A stretch of 64,000 nucleotides of DNA from Thermoplasmatota archaeon. Its GTDB lineage: Archaea; Thermoplasmatota; Thermoplasmata; Thermoplasmatales; Thermoplasmataceae. The notes under the pieces are model-generated. The model ran no database searches and was not told the DNA's origin. It worked only from the letters and a program-made list of their open reading frames with translations. Positions 43,145 through 50,714 of the stretch are shown here, one piece after another. Location: assembly GCA_023381355.1 (NCBI GenBank), contig JAMCUL010000020.1:1-64000 (forward strand). Reading direction: 5' to 3'. Each line of letters opens with the position of its first letter. Positions within the stretch are counted from its first letter, which is position 1. A program made the position numbers and the translations under genes.

Positions 43145-44053
43145 TTAAGAGGAAATTAGAAAACCTCTAAGCATTGTTGAAGCCTCATATAATAATCCAA
43201 TACCTGCAATTATCAAAGCAGCTCCAATTGCTTGTGCCAAGACCGGAACCGGTACGAAAAGTGCGATCAGCCCTGTAGCAGCCAATCCGTATCCAGCGTC
43301 TGTAGTTATACTTTCCCAATTATTGAAAAACGATTGAGCAACAGAACCAATAAATTCAACATTGTAGTTATCATTTTCACCATACGTTAGAGACCATCCC
43401 CCAAGGTACCACGGGGCCCGATAAACATAATAGTTAATGTTGACCCACACCCACAGGTCTATCACGCTACCTGTAGGCGTAGTAACGTTCACTGCCCATA
43501 AATCATACTGGGTTCCATTAAAGTTCACTTCGTATAACACACTATGGTTGTGAAATGTTCCCTGAGAAGTGACAGTCGAAGTATTTATTTCGTTAACCGG
43601 TGTTCCAGAATTAACAACCTGCTCCTTTAACTGTATGGATTGTTGGGGCCTTTGAGCATTTGAATAGTTATTCTGTTCCTCACTGGTAAGAATTCGAAGA
43701 TACATTTCCGCCATCTGATTTTGACTTACAAATTCTTGAAACAATTCTATTGATGCATTCGTGTTTTGAATACCTCGTGCTTGTCCATTAGACTGCAACC
43801 AATTTAAAAACAGAGTGGCTATTGAATTTTCTGTTCCACTCTGATTTTGTTTAGTAAATGTGGCAGATTCAAAGTTAGGAGAATATCTGTTAACAATATG
43901 AGAATTGGAAGTTTGAACAAAATCTGAATTGCTTGCAACAGGAGCGTACCAGAAGAGGAAAGAGCATCCACTACAATCACAGAAATAGATATTATAAGTT
44001 TTGTTCTGAGGCCCTTTTTTAAGTTCATAAATCATATTACTCCAATACAACAA
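43145..44053 (-). CDS. Secreted protein with hydrophobic glycine-rich C-terminus, possible frameshift in signal peptide
   Basis: The long frame gives 302 residues. From about residue 37 it is a polar, Asn/Gln/Thr-rich exported-looking domain with several N-X-S/T sites (QTSNSHIVNRYSPNFESATF, SVLYEVNFNGTQYDLWAVNV), ending in a hydrophobic Gly/Ala-rich tail of about 45 residues (LAATGLIALFVPVPVLAQAI, AALIIAGIGLLYE). The N-terminus in this frame (NIYFCDCSGCSFLFW) does not look like a signal peptide. The neighbouring frame, starting at 44028, gives MNLKKGLRTKLIISISVIVV, which does. A one-base shift near 43950-43970 would join them. Either the gene is recently broken or the sequence has an error. 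No family recognised. It is divergent from the archaeocin-like gene at 44634, with which it shares the layout signal - polar domain - hydrophobic tail. Confidence 0.5.
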   Translation of the reverse strand: MLYWSNMIYELKKGPQNKTYNIYFCDCSGCSFLFWYAPVASNSDFVQTSNSHIVNRYSPNFESATFTKQNQSGTENSIATLFLNWLQSNGQARGIQNTNASIELFQEFVSQNQMAEMYLRILTSEEQNNYSNAQRPQQSIQLKEQVVNSGTPVNEINTSTVTSQGTFHNHSVLYEVNFNGTQYDLWAVNVTTPTGSVIDLWVWVNINYYVYRAPWYLGGWSLTYGENDNYNVEFIGSVAQSFFNNWESITTDAGYGLAATGLIALFVPVPVLAQAIGAALIIAGIGLLYEASTMLRGFLISS

Positions 44054-44633
44054 AAATAGTTATGTATACATTATGAAGCGTTCCAGCCCAGAAGAGTTAG
44101 GGATCATATAATGCAACACCAAATATCAATAGATGTTTTCTATTGATCCTACTACCATGTTGTTTTTAGGTCTTCGTACACACTCTTATTCATGCAAGTT
44201 TCATGTATACCATCATGCCATCCATCGCTGATTTCAGTCTATCGAAATGCGTGAAAACATTAGTGGCCATGATATTTTTCCTGAGATAGACCGTTCTATC
44301 GACTGGAAATCCATGAAGCCCATTTAGAAATGTAGGCAAATCTTATTGCCCTGCGGATAGGTAAAAAGTTGATTATCTATTTAACTGGATACAAATTAGG
44401 TCAAATCTCCCGTAAAATACTAATTTAAATGAGTTGACGCTGTTCTCATTCCTGACAGTTGTTAACATATTTGCATTCACCGTAGTGCCCCATGTGGGTA
44501 CGACGTTTTTGAACCTTTTTATACCCTGTATTATCAACACGAATTCACATAAAAAATTACTAAAATATCAACTCTTGTCTGCCGACATAGAAGTGGAGAG
44601 AAAATATTAATACTGTCAAATTAATTTTGTTAT
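44054..44633. other. 580-base intergenic region between two divergent secreted-protein genes
   Basis: Contains the promoters of both: a TATA-like AAATATTAATA near 44600 for the rightward gene, and AT-rich sequence near 44053-44080 for the leftward one. In between, the minus strand has a short open stretch (about 44328-44190) reading HGFPVDRTVYLRKNIMATNV and FTHFDRLKSAMDGMMVYMKL, which looks like protein but has no start and no recognised family; it may be a remnant of another mobile element. Confidence 0.35.
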
Positions 44634-45566
44634 ATGGAAGGCACAACAAAAAAAATTGCACTCTTTGTAATTGCTGGAATGGCGATATTTGCTTTTAGTG
44701 TGTCTTCGAGTGGAATGTACATAGATGTAAATCATGTCAATGTGTCTGAGCATAATGTTTTAGCTAATTCTATTTCTACTGAAAATGGATTCACAAATGT
44801 TGAAGTTGGAAGGACAAATTTTATTGGCGAATATATGGTTTCTAAATATGGTTATATTAGTAACCCTAATTTAGAAGGTAGTGGTAATAACAACGTAAAC
44901 CGGGTGTCTACATCTAAACCGATAATTCAAATTTTTGGAGTTAAGGAATACCATAGATTTGGAGTGAAATTGGCATATAGTTATGGAAAAATAGGAAATT
45001 ACAGCATGAAAACATTAACGTATATCACAAATAACACCATTTTTGGCCTAAAATTGACAGATGTACTAATTAACCTGGGTCCAAGTCACAACAATGAAAG
45101 TCTATCTGTGATGGCAATTGCCTTTCAACCAAATCAGGGGAGAGATTTACATTTAGGGGACGTACTCATCACCAGTTTCAGTTCTGACTTGTATGGGCAG
45201 CTTCTAAGCATACAGTTTGGTATATATTCACTATCCATGAAATATCTGGAAAGTGGAAATAAAACATCAACAACCCTTGGCATCTATTATATCCTTACAG
45301 CGCAATCGTTGACTTCTTTTATAAAAATTACGCCAGAACACATTCTGAAACAAAAAATAGATATTACCTTAGTATACCTTGTGGACAGGAATTTAGCTGC
45401 ATGCATAGCTGAACTAGTTTCGTTAGGAATAGCAGGAGCAGTACTGGTTTCTGAAGCCTCTGCATGCTTTACAGGTGTTGGTTTCGGTATACCTTGTGCT
45501 TTGTTCTTCGTAACTGTTAATGCATTGCCTATTGCTGAGGCAATAGCTATAAATTACGCTTGTTAG
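44634..45566 (+). CDS. Secreted protein with four-cysteine hydrophobic C-terminus, archaeocin-precursor-like
   Basis: 310 residues. The N-terminal KKIALFVIAGMAIFAFSVSS is a clear signal peptide. A beta-rich domain with several N-X-S/T sites follows (about 30-250). All four cysteines of the protein lie in the last 54 residues (Cys257, 278, 288, 310) within a hydrophobic, Gly/Ala-rich peptide (CIAELVSLGIAGAVLVSEAS, ACFTGVGFGIPCALFFVTVN); the protein ends in Cys. A C-terminal disulfide-rich hydrophobic peptide behind a signal and a large N-domain recalls halocin C8, whose precursor is of similar size, but there is no sequence identity that I can claim. The next gene, a four-helix membrane protein, starts 10 bases after the stop with a strong ribosome site, as an immunity gene would. 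Codons are AT-rich and the region is full of IS remnants, fitting transfer. Confidence 0.6.
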   Translation: MEGTTKKIALFVIAGMAIFAFSVSSSGMYIDVNHVNVSEHNVLANSISTENGFTNVEVGRTNFIGEYMVSKYGYISNPNLEGSGNNNVNRVSTSKPIIQIFGVKEYHRFGVKLAYSYGKIGNYSMKTLTYITNNTIFGLKLTDVLINLGPSHNNESLSVMAIAFQPNQGRDLHLGDVLITSFSSDLYGQLLSIQFGIYSLSMKYLESGNKTSTTLGIYYILTAQSLTSFIKITPEHILKQKIDITLVYLVDRNLAACIAELVSLGIAGAVLVSEASACFTGVGFGIPCALFFVTVNALPIAEAIAINYAC

Positions 45567-45570
45567 GAGG
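45565..45570 (+). promoter_or_regulatory. Ribosome-binding site overlapping a stop codon
   Basis: AGGAGG begins inside the TAG stop of the archaeocin-like gene and lies 6 bases before the ATG at 45577, which points to coupled translation of the two genes. Confidence 0.55.
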
Positions 45571-45576
45571 GGCGAT

Positions 45577-45969
45577 ATGAAAAACAATAAAAATTTTAAT
45601 AAATTTCGCACGTCCTTGGCCGGTCTCGCAGGCATTTCAATGCTGTCTACATTCCTGATTATATTTAAGAACTTAAATTTGGAAAGTATTGTTCTATTCC
45701 TTATAGTAATTGGGGATTTCATAACTATGTTTACATATAGTTTAGGGTACATTGGTGGCAATAAGAGAGGATATGGCTTTTCAGGATTCGTGAATATTAT
45801 ATCACTTCTAACTTTATTCTTTATAATGTTATCAGAAATAGAACTATATATTTATCTAAGAGGTTTCACAGATATAGTTACAGTTGTGATACTTCAAGCC
45901 TTTCTGATTATGGTGATTTTAATCGCAATTAGGTTAAGATATTTGAATTATCCACCCCATAATAATTGA
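45577..45969 (+). CDS. Four-helix membrane protein, candidate immunity protein
   Basis: 130 residues: a basic N-terminus (MKNNKNFNKFR), then four membrane helices, SLAGLAGISMLSTFLIIF, IVLFLIVIGDFITMFTYSLG, VNIISLLTLFFIMLSEIELY and VVILQAFLIMVILIAIRL, with short loops. No family recognised. It follows the archaeocin-like gene by 10 bases and is probably co-translated with it. Small polytopic membrane proteins next to bacteriocin genes commonly protect the producer; that role is inferred from position alone. Confidence 0.55.
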   Translation: MKNNKNFNKFRTSLAGLAGISMLSTFLIIFKNLNLESIVLFLIVIGDFITMFTYSLGYIGGNKRGYGFSGFVNIISLLTLFFIMLSEIELYIYLRGFTDIVTVVILQAFLIMVILIAIRLRYLNYPPHNN

Positions 45970-46132
45970 TTTCCATTTCTTTTTCAAACTTCTTATTAAG
46001 AAGGTTCTCGCAAAGGAAGGTCGGTATATCATCAATCAAAAATTCTAAGGGCTTTCCTGTGAACTCACTCCCAACAGGATATAGCAGGTCTGAAGGTAGT
46101 GAACGCCTAAGGCGACTATATCCAATTAGGTA
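45929..46132 (-). pseudogene. Possible coding remnant without start codon
   Basis: An open 67-codon stretch after a stop at 46135-46133, reading SDLLYPVGSEFTGKPLEFLI and DDIPTFLCENLLNKKFEKE, has a protein-like composition but no start codon and no known family. Its 3' end overlaps the end of the membrane protein gene on the other strand. I regard it as a truncated gene of unknown origin. Confidence 0.3.
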
Positions 46133-46349
46133 TTAATCTATCCATGTCCATTGTACAATTTGCCATACTCCAAGCATTCTACCAAATATTCTCACTCTAC
46201 ACCGCTCCGAGGGACATTGTACAATCAGGGTTTTTATAGATCTTATCTGCACTCACTCAATGAAAATGACATGCGTAACTGCAGTCAATGCTCTGCTACG
46301 GATGAGCAGGTGGCATTCATGACTATCGTTCATAATACATAACATACGA
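46133..46349. other. Gap before the histidine phosphatase gene; holds two palindromic boxes
   Basis: No gene. ATTGTACAAT, a perfect 10-bp palindrome, occurs at 46150-46159 and again at 46216-46225, 66 bases apart. They could be binding sites of a dimeric regulator or ends of a lost element. The frame at 46151 is not credible. Confidence 0.4.
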
Positions 46350-46940
46350 CTATGATTTTGCCTTTTTTAAATACCTGATTCTGTACCCGGAGTAAAATCC
46401 GCTCACAACCATTCCAGTATCGAGATCAATAACTGACAGATCAGGCATATTCAGTGTTTTCCAGCCCTTTATGTCAAGGGCTGTACCTATAAGATACCTG
46501 TACAGTACTGTGATCACCATTCCATGTGAAACAACCATTACCGATCTCCCTGCAGAATCCTTCAATATGTCCATCACACAACTGACTATTCTTTCCCTGG
46601 CATCATTGTATCTTTCGAAGTTTCCATCGTCATGCCCAGAAAAGTATTGTTCCACATATCGGATGAAGGTATCATAATCAACGTACGGAAAATGCCTTTC
46701 AACCTCTCTCAGGCATTCTCGTTCCATAACTGGAAGTCTATAGATATTACTTATTATATATGCAGTCTGGGAAGCCTTTGGGAGAGGACTGTAATAAATA
46801 CGATCAATGCTGTCAGTAGATATTCCATTCAGCATCTTCGCAATAGCAACGGAAGCGTTATCCGCAAGTTCCCATTTATCCGGTGGTGCGACTGCGTCTC
46901 TCCTTATCTCCGCGTGTCTTACAAAATATATCTTGGTCAT
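46350..46940 (-). CDS. Histidine phosphatase family protein (phosphoglycerate mutase-like)
   Basis: 196 residues from the ATG at 46940 (MTKIYFVRHAEIRRD). The catalytic RHA motif is at the start; IDRIYYSPLPKASQTAYIIS carries the SPL..A.QTA segment, and VMVVSHGMVITVLYRYLIG the second active-site His. A longer frame reaches 47036, but those residues have no family match and precede the normal first strand. Members hydrolyse phosphate esters of sugars, nucleotides or proteins; the substrate is unknown. It is transcribed leftward, at the right edge of the accessory stretch. Confidence 0.88.
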   Translation of the reverse strand: MTKIYFVRHAEIRRDAVAPPDKWELADNASVAIAKMLNGISTDSIDRIYYSPLPKASQTAYIISNIYRLPVMERECLREVERHFPYVDYDTFIRYVEQYFSGHDDGNFERYNDARERIVSCVMDILKDSAGRSVMVVSHGMVITVLYRYLIGTALDIKGWKTLNMPDLSVIDLDTGMVVSGFYSGYRIRYLKKAKS

Positions 46941-46984
46941 ATGGCAGAACCCTATCAAAACTGTTCTTATTATTGTTACATAAT

Positions 46985-47127
46985 CTACCAGGACAGGGAA
47001 TCTTTGATCCTTTCTCATGCAATATGTAAATATCAACAGTCTCTTTCACAGAATCAAGAGATGCCTTTTCGACCTTCCATGGCGGTTTGAGTTCAGGAAG
47101 TGCAGAACATATCTGGCATTCATCCAT
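46985..47127 (-). pseudogene. ISL3-like transposase, N-terminal remnant
   Basis: MDECQICSALPELKPPWKVE followed by KASLDSVKETVDIYILHEKG and SKIPCP has the pattern of the start of ISL3-type transposases (the WxVxxxxLD...K.VDIxI block before the first zinc Cys pair). After SKIPCP the frame degenerates (GRLCNNNKNS) and the rest of the gene is missing; the histidine phosphatase gene begins soon after. A chance ORF is possible. Confidence 0.4.
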
Positions 47128-47193
47128 GAAATAATATAACTAAATGTTGGATAAAATTACATACATAAAAGTATGAAGAGCATATTTTTTATG

Positions 47194-47550
47194 TTACCAT
47201 ATATTTGAAAGGCTGGAAATCCCCTCGTTCCACTCTTTTTTGAATTTCTCTGAATCCCCCATTGACTCTTTTCCCTTGTCCGTTATGGAATAGACTATTT
47301 TGGATCTATCGCCCTGCTTTAACTCCACCCTTGCCACATAACCTTCTCTTTCAAGAGAATTTATGGCCGGATATATGGAGCCTGCCCCGGGATTCCAGAA
47401 TCCTCTGGTCCTCATGGATATTTCTTTCATTAACTCATATCCATGCATTGGCCTATCCATTAACATTCTCAGGATCAAGGGTTTGAGTATTCCAGCTGGG
47501 ATCATATTCACATCAAATGGCCCCATCCTGCAATGACACCTGTCTCTCAT
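47194..47550 (-). CDS. PadR-family transcriptional regulator
   Basis: 118 residues from the ATG at 47550 (MRDRCHCRMGPFD); the frame is open to 47598, overlapping the upstream gene's end. The winged helix of PadR is seen in GILKPLILRMLMDRPMHGYE, LMKEISMRTRGFW, GSIYPAINSLEREGYVARVE and KIVYSITDKGKE. Its N-terminus has Cys-His-Cys (RCHCRMG), which with the His/Cys-rich neighbour suggests a metal-linked signal. PadR proteins usually repress their own operon; a palindromic site at the promoter is described separately. Confidence 0.85.
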   Translation of the reverse strand: MRDRCHCRMGPFDVNMIPAGILKPLILRMLMDRPMHGYELMKEISMRTRGFWNPGAGSIYPAINSLEREGYVARVELKQGDRSKIVYSITDKGKESMGDSEKFKKEWNEGISSLSNIW

Positions 47551-47594
47551 GTCTACTCCTTTCACCTGAAAATTAAATGGGAGTATCTCCCATT

Positions 47595-47849
47595 TCACTC
47601 CGGGTTTTCCTGACTCTTTCCCTTAAGATTATCCAGCTTATCCTGAAGTTTTGAGATCTCCTGTTCCAGCTTTTCTTTATATGATTCAAGGTCAGGGCTG
47701 TTGTCCCTGCCCATCCCACGACCACTCTCCCCATGCCTGCATCCATGGCCGTGCCTTTCATGATGCTCATGATTCATTGATTTTCCGTGGCACCCGCAAT
47801 TCATTTTTTCCATTTCCTGGTGTTTCATGTTTTCATTCTTGTTTTCCAT
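47595..47849 (-). CDS. Small His/Cys/Met-rich protein upstream of PadR
   Basis: 84 residues from the ATG at 47849. The first half is packed with likely metal ligands: MNCGCHGKSMNHEHHERHGH then GCRHGESGRGMG. The second half is a coiled coil (DLESYKEKLEQEISKLQDKL). It resembles small DUF5320-like proteins found next to PadR regulators, but the domain name is from memory. A metal-binding or metal-sensing role is a fair guess. It is first in a two-gene unit with the PadR gene. Confidence 0.65.
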   Translation of the reverse strand: MENKNENMKHQEMEKMNCGCHGKSMNHEHHERHGHGCRHGESGRGMGRDNSPDLESYKEKLEQEISKLQDKLDNLKGKSQENPE

Positions 47850-47879
47850 TTTATCACCATATGGACAGTATAAACGCCG

Positions 47880-47902
47880 ATATAAAGGTATCGATATATC
47901 GA
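47880..47902 (-). promoter_or_regulatory. TATA box and 12-bp palindromic operator of the PadR unit
   Basis: TCGATATATCGA (47891-47902) is a perfect palindrome directly upstream of CTTTATAT (minus strand, about 47888-47881), which lies 32-39 bases before the ATG at 47849. A dimeric regulator such as PadR bound there would overlap the BRE/TATA region and block transcription. Confidence 0.5.
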
Positions 47903-48019
47903 GGTCATAATAACAGAGGATACTATAAAGCGCCACCTGCGTGAAATTTCAGATTATTACGTCATGTGCCTGCAGAAACTGACCTAAGAATTTATCTGTA
48001 CCTTCTCGTTCACATATGC

Positions 48020-49549
48020 ATGGATGAAGTCGAGCAGAACATAGGATTCACCACGGGACAGAATGACAGTGATGTTTTCCGGTTCGTGCTGAATCCAGCC
48101 GTGGAATTGAGAAAATGGGAATATGTTACGCTTAGTACGGGAAGTTTTTCTATAATCGGCAGGGTTGAACGTTTACAGTCCTTCAATGAGATGATCCAGG
48201 AAAGTATCAGTTACGAACGTCTCAAGGAAATAATTGAGACCATCTCAACAAAGAGCGTTGACATAGCTGTATGCAGAACGGTTGGATCAATAGGCTCAGA
48301 AGGCGATGTGTCAAAGGGTAACAGGATACTGATAAGGCCGGGAATGGAAGTAAAACGTTCCACAGAGGAAGAAATGAGGACTCTGTTCGGATATTCCAGG
48401 GAAAATTCTATTGTCCTTGGGAATCTTTCAAACTACAGATCAGTAGGTGTGGGAGCCTCCATAAATGGCCTGAGGAGACACGTTGCAATCATGGCACAGA
48501 CCGGTGCTGGAAAGAGCAATACTGCGGCTGTCATGATAGAGGAGCTCATCAGGAAAGGTGCAACGGTAGTTGTACTCGATCCACATGCAGACTACGCCCT
48601 GATGAAGGCGGAGGCGGAAGTTGGAAACTATACGAAAGTGTTCAAGACTCCCCTAAGTACCGGAAGATACAGCAGTGAACTGAACGCTCTCACAGATCAG
48701 TTCACCATACGTTTTCAGGACCTTGATGAAAATGATCTCTTTGACATCATGAGAATAGATGATGAATGGACGACCCTCAAGGAAATTACCAGAAAAATTC
48801 TTGAAGGAACAAGAGGAAAGGGAGATCTTGACGACTTCGTAAAATCGTATCAGGCTCTTGAAAGAACAGATAGGGGGAGAATTGCAGGAAGAATTGCCCT
48901 TCTGAAGGCCATAAAAGGGATATTTGGTAACACAACCACCACCATAGACTCATACCTGAAGGAGGGGCAACTTTCTATCCTGGACCTTTCCGGCCTTGAT
49001 CAGGACGTGATGTCATATTTCTGCCTCAGGGTACTGGATGAAATATATGATGCAAAGGTGGCAGGTACATTCAGGTATCCTGTGTTCGTCTTCATAGAGG
49101 AGGCACATAATTTTGTCGGCAGAGAAAGCAAGGGAAAGCTGCCGGACCTCATAAAGAAGATCGCCTCGGAAGGAAGGAAGTTCGGAATGTTTCTTGTGGT
49201 GATCACGCAGAGACCTGGAAAGATCGATCAGGATGTTCTCAGCCAGTGCAATTCCCAGATAATCCTGAGGATTACAAATCCAATGGATCAGAGGGCTATT
49301 GAGGAGAGTTGTGAGGGTGTGAGTGCCAGCGTCATTAATGATCTGCCATCCCTGAACACAGGAGAGGCGGTCCTGGTTGGCGAATTTGTCAGATTTCCAG
49401 TGATAGTGAAGATAAGGAAGAGGGAGACAAGAGAGGGTGGTGGAGATGTTGATGTGATATCCCTTCTGAAGGAGTCATTTGAGGCCAGGAACAGGAGGCT
49501 GGATCCTTCAGAGAACAGGAAGGTACTGAGAGGATTGCTGGAAGATTGA
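48020..49549 (+). CDS. herA: HerA DNA helicase/translocase
   Basis: About 509 residues from the ATG at 48020 (MDEVEQNIG); an upstream in-frame ATG at 47966 is less likely because the extra residues lie outside the HAS-barrel domain. HerA-type domains: N-terminal barrel (FVLNPAVELRKWEYVTLSTG), Walker A AIMAQTGAGKSNTAAVMIEE, VVLDPHADYALM, Walker B PVFVFIEEAHNFVGRESKGK, then FLVVITQRPGKIDQDVLSQC (sensor and arginine region). HerA is a hexameric DNA pump that works with the NurA nuclease and Mre11-Rad50 to resect DNA ends. mre11 and rad50 follow directly. No nurA is present in the cluster. Confidence 0.93.
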   Translation: MDEVEQNIGFTTGQNDSDVFRFVLNPAVELRKWEYVTLSTGSFSIIGRVERLQSFNEMIQESISYERLKEIIETISTKSVDIAVCRTVGSIGSEGDVSKGNRILIRPGMEVKRSTEEEMRTLFGYSRENSIVLGNLSNYRSVGVGASINGLRRHVAIMAQTGAGKSNTAAVMIEELIRKGATVVVLDPHADYALMKAEAEVGNYTKVFKTPLSTGRYSSELNALTDQFTIRFQDLDENDLFDIMRIDDEWTTLKEITRKILEGTRGKGDLDDFVKSYQALERTDRGRIAGRIALLKAIKGIFGNTTTTIDSYLKEGQLSILDLSGLDQDVMSYFCLRVLDEIYDAKVAGTFRYPVFVFIEEAHNFVGRESKGKLPDLIKKIASEGRKFGMFLVVITQRPGKIDQDVLSQCNSQIILRITNPMDQRAIEESCEGVSASVINDLPSLNTGEAVLVGEFVRFPVIVKIRKRETREGGGDVDVISLLKESFEARNRRLDPSENRKVLRGLLED

Positions 49550-49601
49550 AGCGGATAAAATTATAAGGTTGCAGCGATCATATTATGAAGGGAAAGTAGA
49601 G

Positions 49602-50714
49602 ATGACCAGGTTCATGCACGTTTCAGATACCCATCTTGGCGCCGTACAGTATGGTATTGAAGAGAGGGAGGCAGATTTTTACGATGCCTTTTCAGAGGCT
49701 ATAGATATAGCAATAAACAATGATGTTGAGTTCATAATTCATTCAGGAGACCTCTTTGATTCAAGCAGGCCCTCGAATAAGGCCCTCCGTGTTTTAAAGG
49801 AGAACATGCTCAGGCTTTACCAGAGAAAGATAGAGATGATCTGCATACCCGGTGATCATGACAGACCAAGGGGGAGAGATGTAACTGCCCATGAAATATT
49901 TGATTTTGTGGGACTCCGGATGATAGGGATGAATGATCTTGAGTTCATCAGGAAGGGAGATGTGGACATTGCGGGTATTGGGAACATGAAACTTTACCAG
50001 TCAGACGAGCTCAAAAATATATATACAAGGGCTAATGAAAGTGCCTCAGCAATGAAGAAATGCGTATTTGTGTCCCATCAGGCCATAGATCCTTTTTTTC
50101 CCGAGGAGCAGTGTGAGGCAAAGAAGTCGGATCTGCCCGTGAATTTCACCTACATGGCTTTCGGACATGTTCACCAGTTCAGGGAAGAGAAGATAGGGAG
50201 ATCAGTATTCTCATATGCGGGTTCAACAGAAGTCAAGGCAACCAAGGAGATATCGGGACTTGCGAGGCAGGGGAAAGGAGTCAATATCGTTGAAATTGAT
50301 GATGAGGCTAGAATAAGCAGGATAAGGTTGAAAAAAACAAGAATGCAGTTCGATCTCACTGGAACTGCAGATGAGATCTTCTCTAAGATGGAGCAGATAA
50401 ACCTTGAGAAGTATGAGAAGAGGCCGCTCATCAGCATGACTATCACGGAGAAGGTCGATAACGCTTACCTGAAGGAGATGATCAGGGAACATTCACAAAC
50501 TTTTATTATAAGGCAGCCGCACTTCGAACTGGAGAAAACGGATGTGAAAGTTGATGTTGGGGCATCAAGGAAACAGATCGAACTCTTCATAAAATATTTC
50601 GGTGCAGAAAGGAAGGGAAATATCGCCTACGAGATATTCAGGGACCTGAGGAATGGCGAATTCTCTGAGGCAAACATAAGGAAGATGGCGGAGGAAGGCG
50701 CAAATGCTGATTGA
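49602..50714 (+). CDS. mre11: Mre11 DNA repair nuclease
   Basis: About 370 residues from the ATG at 49602 (MTRFMHVSDTHLG); 11 extra residues at the front in the open frame are not conserved. Mn-binding phosphoesterase motifs: HVSDTHLG, FIIHSGDLFDSSRPSN, ICIPGDHDRPRGRD, CVFVSHQAIDP and FTYMAFGHVHQF. After the capping domain the C-terminal helices that hold Rad50 end in EANIRKMAEEGANAD. Its last 11 bases overlap rad50. It processes broken DNA ends together with Rad50. Confidence 0.94.
   Translation: MTRFMHVSDTHLGAVQYGIEEREADFYDAFSEAIDIAINNDVEFIIHSGDLFDSSRPSNKALRVLKENMLRLYQRKIEMICIPGDHDRPRGRDVTAHEIFDFVGLRMIGMNDLEFIRKGDVDIAGIGNMKLYQSDELKNIYTRANESASAMKKCVFVSHQAIDPFFPEEQCEAKKSDLPVNFTYMAFGHVHQFREEKIGRSVFSYAGSTEVKATKEISGLARQGKGVNIVEIDDEARISRIRLKKTRMQFDLTGTADEIFSKMEQINLEKYEKRPLISMTITEKVDNAYLKEMIREHSQTFIIRQPHFELEKTDVKVDVGASRKQIELFIKYFGAERKGNIAYEIFRDLRNGEFSEANIRKMAEEGANAD

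Noticed and set aside
46077-46123. Stem-loop (GGATATAG...CTATATCC with inner CGCC-TAA-GGCG) as an omega-RNA or transposon end
   Set aside because: The same bases read as a protein-like frame on the minus strand, and no TnpB or IS200/IS605 gene is nearby, so the hairpin may be coincidental.
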